From the NCBI RefSeq assembly GCF_001651805.1, contig NZ_CP015839.1, positions 3,782,001 to 3,846,000 on the forward strand: a stretch of 64,000 nt of DNA, read 5' to 3'. The position numbers were made by a program, and so were the translations under genes. A model generated the notes under the pieces. That model had not been told where the DNA came from, did not search any database, and saw nothing but the letters and a program-made list of their open reading frames with translations. Source of the stretch: Marinobacterium aestuarii. Lineage in GTDB: Bacteria > Pseudomonadota > Gammaproteobacteria > Pseudomonadales > Balneatricaceae. Within the stretch, counting starts at the first letter, position 1. Every line of letters begins with the position of its first letter. Below are positions 57,778-64,000 of this stretch, one piece after another.

Positions 57778-60156
57778 TTACTCTCGCAATGTCGCGCCGA
57801 ACCCGGATTTGAGCGCGCCGACTACAGCCTGGATAGTTCCGTTGATCTCTTCGTCATTAAGAGTGCGTGATGGATGCTGCCAGGTCAAGCCGATGGCCAG
57901 ACTTTTTCGTCCTGCTTCAATGCCTTGGCCCTGATAAACGTCGAACAGGGTGACCTCTTTAAGGAAGTCACCGCCCTCTTTCAGTGCCACGGTGCGCAGT
58001 GCATCAAAGGCGGTTTTCTCATCCACGATCAGCGCCAGGTCGCGTCGCGACTCAGGAAACTTCGACAGCTCACTGAAACGCGGCAGGCGGCCGTTAGCCA
58101 GTGTTTCAAGCTTGAGCTCGAACAGGTAGACAGGGCCGTCCAGGTCCAGCGCCTTGATCAGGCTGGGGTGCAGCGCACCCATGTAGCCCACAACCTTGCC
58201 AGCACGCAGGATCGCTGCGCTCTGCCCCGGATGCAGCGCCACATGACTGGCAGACGCGAAGCTGTATTGCTGCGCGGCGCCACCGAGGGCCAGCAGGGAT
58301 TCGACATGGCCCTTGAGGTCATAGAAGTCGACCTTCTGCGCCTTGCCGGTCCAGCCTTCGGGTTCGCGGCTACCGGCAATCACACCGGCAATCACGTTTT
58401 CCTGTACCAGCTCGCCGCCCTGGGGCAGGAAGCGCTGGCCACTCTCGAACAGACGTACGCGATCCTGCTGACGGTTCTGGTTGTACTGCAGCGCCTTGGC
58501 CAGGCCCGGCCACAGGCTGGTGCGCATGACCGCCATTTCAGCCGAAATCGGGTTGGCCAGAGCAATGGCATCGTACTGGTCGTCAAACTGCTTTTGCAGC
58601 CCGGCTTCGATGAAGCTGTAGGTGATCGCTTCCTGATAACCCAGCGCGACCAGGGTACGGCGCATTGTGCGGGTTTCAACGCGGGACTCGACAATCGGCT
58701 TGATCGGCAGCGCCGCCATCGGCGTTTTCACCGGCAGGTTGTTGTAACCGTAGACCCGGGCCAGCTCTTCAATCAGATCAACTTCGATCTCGATATCAAA
58801 GCGGTACGAGGGCACAGATACATCCCAGACGCCGGCGTCGCCCGCGCTCAGCTGCAGCCCCAGACGGCTAAGAATTTCTTCGATCTCGGCGGCGGGCATG
58901 TCGAATGCCAGCAGCTGATTGACCCGCGCGTGACGCAGGCGAATACGGGCGACTTCAGGCAGGTTCTCTTCGCTTTTGACTTCGGTAACCGGGCCCGGCT
59001 CACCGCCGACGATTTCCAGCAGCAGCTCAGTGGCGCGTTCGATCGCCTTGCGCTGCAGGCGCCAGTCGACACCGCGCTCGAAGCGGTGTGAGGAGTCGGT
59101 GTGCAGGCCGTAGGAGCGCGCACGGCCAGCGATAGCCAGGGGCGCAAAGAAGGCGCTCTCAAGGAAGATATCGCGGGTTTCAGAGGTCACGCTGCTGCTC
59201 TGGCCACCCATGATACCGGCCATGGCCAGCGGGCCTTTCTCGTCGGTAATCAGCAGGGTGCCGGCCTTGAGCTCTATATCCTGGCCATCCAGCAGAGTCA
59301 GCTTTTCGCCGTCCTGGGCTTCGCGCACCAGAATGCTGCCGCTGAGCTTGGCCAGATCGAAGGCATGCATCGGCTGGCCGAGTTCCTGCAACACATAGTT
59401 GGTGACATCCACCACCGGGTCTATGGAGCGGATACCGGCGCGACGCAGCTTCTCGACCATCCACAGCGGTGTTACGGCCTGCGGGTTGATGCGACGGATC
59501 ACACGCCCCACGTAGCGCGGGCAGGCAGCCCTGGCTTCCAGCACAACGGCGAACGCATCCTTGATGACGGATTCAACCGGGGCGGGCTCAACGAACTTCA
59601 CCGCCACCTTGTTCAGTACGCCGACTTCACGGGCCAGGCCGGTGATGCTCAGGCAGTCGCCGCGGTTGGGGGTCAGGTCGACATCGATAATCTTGTCGTT
59701 CAGACCCAGGTAGTCACGCAGACAGTGGCCCACAGGCGCATCGGCTGCCAGCTCCATGATGCCACCGTGATCCTGCGACAGACCCAGCTCGTCTTCGGCG
59801 CACAGCATGCCGAAGGACTCGACCTGGCGCAGTTTGGCCTTCTTGATCTTGAAGTCGCCGGGCAGAACGGCACCGACCTTGGCGAAGGAGGTTTTCAGGC
59901 CGGCACGGGCGTTCGGTGCACCGCACACAACCTGAATCTGCTCGTGACCGTCGGACACGACGCACACTTGCAGCTTGTCGGCGTTGGGATGGGGCTCGGC
60001 GCTAAGGATTTCGCCCACAATCACACCGGAGAAAGCGCCGGCAACCGGCACTACGTCGTCAACTTCAAGCCCCGCCATGGTGATCTGCGCCACCAGGGTG
60101 TCGGTGTCGATCGCCGGGTTAACCAGTTCACGCAACCACTGTTCACTGAATTTCAT
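57778..60156 (-). CDS. pheT: Phenylalanyl-tRNA synthetase beta subunit
   Basis: Encodes 792 residues. The N-terminal EMAP/tRNA-binding domain (about 40-150, [13 protein letters not shown]), B3/4 editing domain (about 200-400), B5 domain and catalytic-like core are followed by a C-terminal FDX-ACB domain ([19 protein letters not shown] to the end). With PheS it forms the (alpha-beta)2 enzyme that charges tRNA-Phe. Length is near E. coli's 795. Located 97 bases after pheS. Confidence 0.97.
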   Translation of the reverse strand: MKFSEQWLRELVNPAIDTDTLVAQITMAGLEVDDVVPVAGAFSGVIVGEILSAEPHPNADKLQVCVVSDGHEQIQVVCGAPNARAGLKTSFAKVGAVLPGDFKIKKAKLRQVESFGMLCAEDELGLSQDHGGIMELAADAPVGHCLRDYLGLNDKIIDVDLTPNRGDCLSITGLAREVGVLNKVAVKFVEPAPVESVIKDAFAVVLEARAACPRYVGRVIRRINPQAVTPLWMVEKLRRAGIRSIDPVVDVTNYVLQELGQPMHAFDLAKLSGSILVREAQDGEKLTLLDGQDIELKAGTLLITDEKGPLAMAGIMGGQSSSVTSETRDIFLESAFFAPLAIAGRARSYGLHTDSSHRFERGVDWRLQRKAIERATELLLEIVGGEPGPVTEVKSEENLPEVARIRLRHARVNQLLAFDMPAAEIEEILSRLGLQLSAGDAGVWDVSVPSYRFDIEIEVDLIEELARVYGYNNLPVKTPMAALPIKPIVESRVETRTMRRTLVALGYQEAITYSFIEAGLQKQFDDQYDAIALANPISAEMAVMRTSLWPGLAKALQYNQNRQQDRVRLFESGQRFLPQGGELVQENVIAGVIAGSREPEGWTGKAQKVDFYDLKGHVESLLALGGAAQQYSFASASHVALHPGQSAAILRAGKVVGYMGALHPSLIKALDLDGPVYLFELKLETLANGRLPRFSELSKFPESRRDLALIVDEKTAFDALRTVALKEGGDFLKEVTLFDVYQGQGIEAGRKSLAIGLTWQHPSRTLNDEEINGTIQAVVGALKSGFGATLRE

Positions 60157-60252
60157 TCTGCTGTCCTGCCAAATCTGTTAAAAATCGCTTCCACACCGCG
60201 AGCACGCTCGCACACGCCGCCAAGCCCGGCCGCAGCCAAACCTGGCAGCGCG

Positions 60253-61293
<1,041 letters not shown>

Positions 61294-61321
61294 TCAATTA
61301 CCTACAAGAGGCGGGTTTGCC

Positions 61322-61678
61322 TTACGCCAGAGCAGCTTTCGCTTTTTCGACGATAGCAGTAAACGCGCCCTGCTCGTGTACAGCCAGATCAGCCAGGACC
61401 TTACGGTCGATTTCGATGCTAGCTTTTTTCAGACCGGCGATCAGACGGCTGTAAGATACGCCGTTGATGCGGGCTGCCGCATTGATACGGGCAATCCACA
61501 GAGCGCGGAACTGACGCTTACGTTGACGACGGTCGCGGTACGCGTACTGACCTGCCTTGATGACGGCCTGTTTGGCAACACGGAATACACGGCTACGCGC
61601 TCCGTAGTAACCCTTTGCCTGCTTCAATATCTTCTTGTGACGACGACGTGCTTGCACACCACGTTTTACACGAGCCAT
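61322..61678 (-). CDS. rplT: Ribosomal protein L20
   Basis: 118 residues, [16 protein letters not shown]...; the sequence follows L20 closely to ALA. It binds 23S rRNA early in 50S assembly. 48 bases after rpmI, the usual order, and probably autoregulated with it. Confidence 0.98.
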   Translation of the reverse strand: MARVKRGVQARRRHKKILKQAKGYYGARSRVFRVAKQAVIKAGQYAYRDRRQRKRQFRALWIARINAAARINGVSYSRLIAGLKKASIEIDRKVLADLAVHEQGAFTAIVEKAKAALA

Positions 61679-61726
61679 TGCAATACCTTCCTAAAATTCT
61701 GTTAATACCAAGAGTCTAAAAAAGAC

Positions 61727-61921
61727 TTAGATGTACGGCAGCATACGCTTAACGAGTGCCTTGTCCGCTGCATGAACCTGCAGCATCGGACGCAGCTGAC
61801 GCTTACGCTTGGTGCTTTTCTTGGTCAGAATGTGACTTCTGAAGGACTGCTTGTGCTTGAAGCCATTGGCAGTTTTCTTGAAGCGCTTGGCAGCGCCACG
61901 GTTTGACTTGATCTTAGGCAT
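61727..61921 (-). CDS. rpmI: Ribosomal protein L35
   Basis: 64 residues, [17 protein letters not shown]... to MLPYI. The start follows family length; a frame opens five codons earlier but is not used in the family. Between infC and rplT as usual. Confidence 0.98.
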   Translation of the reverse strand: MPKIKSNRGAAKRFKKTANGFKHKQSFRSHILTKKSTKRKRQLRPMLQVHAADKALVKRMLPYI

Positions 61922-62023
61922 TTCCAAAATCCCCACGCATTGTTAAGTTGTGTTCACCTGAACAACCGCAAAACCCGCAACCGCCTCAATACAGAAGCAA
62001 TCACGGGCGCTGCATCGTTCAGA

Positions 62024-62557
62024 CTACTTTTTCTTCTTCGGAGCAATGACCATGGTCATCTGACGGCCTTCCATCTTAGGACGCTGTTCAACGACACCCA
62101 GCTCTTCCAGGTCTTTTTCGACCCGTAACATCAGCTGCATGCCCAGTTCCTGATGGGCCATCTCGCGACCACGAAATCTCAAGGTCACTTTCGCCTTGTC
62201 TCCGGCTTCTAGGAAACGTACCAGGTTGCGCAGTTTTACCTGGTAATCCCCCTCTTCCGTCCCAGGACGGAATTTCACTTCCTTGACCTGCATCTGAACC
62301 TGCTTTTTCTTGGCCAGGTTCTGCTGCTTTTTAGCTTCGTACTGATGCTTGCCGTAATCCATCACCTTACAAACGATGGGATCGGAGTCCGCGATCTGTA
62401 CAAGGTCAAGGCCCGCTTCCTGAGCTGCCTCAAGAGCTTCCTTAATCGTTACTATTCCAATCTGGCTACCGTCTGGGCCAATCAGCCGACACTCGTTAGC
62501 TCGAATATTGTCGTTGATCGCTGGGCGTTTCTCGCCGCGTCTATTATCGCGCCTGAT
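62024..62557 (-). CDS. infC: Translation initiation factor IF-3
   Basis: 177 residues. The conserved frame continues well upstream of the first [37 protein letters not shown] and [15 protein letters not shown], then [21 protein letters not shown] and the end MVIAPKKKK. The only fitting start is ATC at 62557, with CAGGAGA seven to eight bases before it; the product would begin MRRDNRRG. Non-standard starts (AUU, AUC and others) are normal for infC and allow IF-3 to autoregulate its own translation. The gene follows thrS by 20 bases. Confidence 0.95.
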   Translation of the reverse strand: MRRDNRRGEKRPAINDNIRANECRLIGPDGSQIGIVTIKEALEAAQEAGLDLVQIADSDPIVCKVMDYGKHQYEAKKQQNLAKKKQVQMQVKEVKFRPGTEEGDYQVKLRNLVRFLEAGDKAKVTLRFRGREMAHQELGMQLMLRVEKDLEELGVVEQRPKMEGRQMTMVIAPKKKK

Positions 62558-62577
62558 GGTGCTATCTCCTGCTCAGA

Positions 62578-64000
62578 TTAATGCTGGCGTCCCTTCCGAG
62601 CCACGTCTTGTGACAGGAGGGTTACGAACTCTTCGATTGACAAGGTACCCAGGTCCTCGCCCGAGCGAGTTCGCACTGCCAGGGAACCTGATTCTACTTC
62701 CTTATCGCCCACTACCAGAAGATATGGAACCTTCTGCAATGTGCGCTCGCGGATTTTAAAGCCGATCTTCTCGTTTCTCAAGTCCGCTTGTGCTCGGAAG
62801 CCCTTATCTTCAAGAAGTTGCGCCACTTTTTTACTATATTCAGCCTGTTTGTCGGTAATGTTGAGTACCGCAACCTGCTGTGGTGCCAACCAGACCGGCA
62901 ATGCGCCGGCATAGTTTTCGATCAGTATGCCGATAAATCGCTCGAACGAGCCGAGGATAGCACGGTGTAGCATGACCGGTGTCTCACGTTCACCTGTTTC
63001 ATTCACGAACTGGGCACCCAAACGGCCCGGCATCGAGAAATCGACCTGTATAGTACCGCACTGCCAGACGCGACCGAGACAATCTTTCAAAGAAAATTCA
63101 ATCTTGGGTCCGTAGAAGGCACCCTCACCCGGCAACAGGTCCCATTTCAGGCCTGCGGCATCCAGCGCCTCGGCCAGGGATTGCTCCGCCTTGTCCCAGC
63201 TCGCATCGGAACCAACACGCTTTTCAGGCCGGGTCGACAGCTTGTAAATAACCTCGGTAAAGCCAAAGTCGGCGTAGACTTCGTGCAGGAAGTCGATAAA
63301 GCTCGCCACTTCGCTCTGGATGTCCGCCTCGGCGCAGAAGATGTGCGCATCGTCCTGCACAAAGCCACGCACACGCATGATGCCGTGCAGCGCGCCCGAG
63401 GGCTCATTGCGGTGACAGGCACCGAACTCGGCCAGACGCAGCGGCATTTCGCGGTACGAACGCAAACCCTGATTGAACACCTGCACATGGCAGGGGCAGT
63501 TCATCGGCTTGATGGCAAAGTCGCGGTGCTCCGAGTGCGTGGTAAACATCTGCTCGGAGAACTTGTCCCAGTGACCGGATTTCTCCCACAGGGAGCGCTC
63601 CACCACCTGCGGTGTCTTGATTTCCTGGTAGCCATGCTTGCGCTGCTTGGCGCGCATGTACTGCTCGATTTCCTGATACAGAATCCAGCCCGGCGGATGC
63701 CAGAACACCATGCCCGGCGCTTCTTCCTGCAGATGGAACAGATCCAGCTGTTTGCCGAGTTTGCGGTGATCGCGCTTTTCCGCTTCTTCGAGGCGGTGCA
63801 GGTACTCCTTGAGGTCTTTCTTGTCACCCCAGGCCGTACCGTAAATGCGCTGCAGCATTTCGTTGTTCGAATCACCACGCCAGAAGGCACCGGCGACTTT
63901 CATCAGCTTGAATGCCTTGATATGGCCGGTCGCCGGTACGTGCGGACCACGGCACAAGTCGATAAAGTCGCCATGACCGTAAAACGACAGATCTTCGTCG
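62578..64000 (-). CDS. thrS: Threonyl-tRNA synthetase, C-terminal part
   Basis: The frame is open to the window edge (...[19 protein letters not shown]), giving about 474 residues of an expected ~640; the N-terminal TGS and part of the editing domain lie outside. Visible features: the end of the editing domain, the class II core with [14 protein letters not shown] (zinc Cys), CHRNEPSG and [14 protein letters not shown], and the C-terminal anticodon-binding domain (KADLRNEK-type [17 protein letters not shown]). First gene here of the thrS-infC-rpmI-rplT-pheST-ihfA cluster. Confidence 0.97.
   Translation of the reverse strand, partial: DEDLSFYGHGDFIDLCRGPHVPATGHIKAFKLMKVAGAFWRGDSNNEMLQRIYGTAWGDKKDLKEYLHRLEEAEKRDHRKLGKQLDLFHLQEEAPGMVFWHPPGWILYQEIEQYMRAKQRKHGYQEIKTPQVVERSLWEKSGHWDKFSEQMFTTHSEHRDFAIKPMNCPCHVQVFNQGLRSYREMPLRLAEFGACHRNEPSGALHGIMRVRGFVQDDAHIFCAEADIQSEVASFIDFLHEVYADFGFTEVIYKLSTRPEKRVGSDASWDKAEQSLAEALDAAGLKWDLLPGEGAFYGPKIEFSLKDCLGRVWQCGTIQVDFSMPGRLGAQFVNETGERETPVMLHRAILGSFERFIGILIENYAGALPVWLAPQQVAVLNITDKQAEYSKKVAQLLEDKGFRAQADLRNEKIGFKIRERTLQKVPYLLVVGDKEVESGSLAVRTRSGEDLGTLSIEEFVTLLSQDVARKGRQH

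Overview
The window comes from a gammaproteobacterium, most likely a marine one of the Oceanospirillales/Marinobacterium type. The basis is the conserved order thrS-infC-rpmI-rplT-pheS-pheT-ihfA-merR-tRNA-Pro, an rrn operon with tRNA-Ile and tRNA-Ala in the spacer, and a set of betaine/carnitine genes typical of marine heterotrophs. Genus assignment is inference; no database comparison was possible.

Layout. 0-9 kb: the tail of a cytochrome b561 gene, a secreted M28 aminopeptidase, a 247-bp MITE-like element, an operon of a DUF2760 protein and two non-canonical Hsp70 proteins, and rsuA. 9-18 kb: rmuC, an MFS transporter, a large SWIM/SNF2 helicase-like protein and two tandem paralogues carrying an HPD (J-domain-like) motif. 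18-23 kb: a tightly overlapping three-gene operon (SAM methyltransferase, a helicase fused to PLD-like, S24-protease-like and DUF3427-like domains, and an HExxH LPD1-like protein). It is the best candidate here for an undescribed system. 23-26 kb: rlmF and a GAF-EAL protein. 25.6-33.6 kb: degraded 5S fragments, an IS3-family element and a complete rrn operon on the minus strand. Its spacer carries a real tRNA-Ile followed by a 106-bp-period array of three damaged tRNA-Ile copies with enlarged anticodon hairpins.

34-41 kb: a translationally coupled operon of a DUF1611 protein, an alanine/ornithine-racemase-like enzyme and an M81 (MlrC-like) protein, with a convergent LysR regulator, an SDR lacking the usual Tyr/Lys pair, and an EamA transporter. 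The set suggests handling of D-amino acids or peptides, specificity unknown. 41-49 kb: an amidohydrolase/Rieske ferredoxin pair, a flavin/2Fe-2S reductase behind an intrinsic terminator, an ISAs1-family insertion with perfect 10-bp target repeats, a BCCT transporter and two LysR regulators. 49-53 kb: a complete Mn/Fe ABC importer. 53-56 kb: an ALDH9-like trimethylaminobutyraldehyde dehydrogenase beside a gamma-butyrobetaine dioxygenase, i.e. the last two steps of L-carnitine synthesis, which fits the nearby BCCT carrier.

56-64 kb: tRNA-Pro(GGG) and the translation/IHF operon, ending in thrS, which is cut by the window edge. The infC gene appears to start at the rare codon ATC, and a terminator-like hairpin sits between rplT and pheS. 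Long open frames antisense to several of these genes are GC-driven shadows and were left out.
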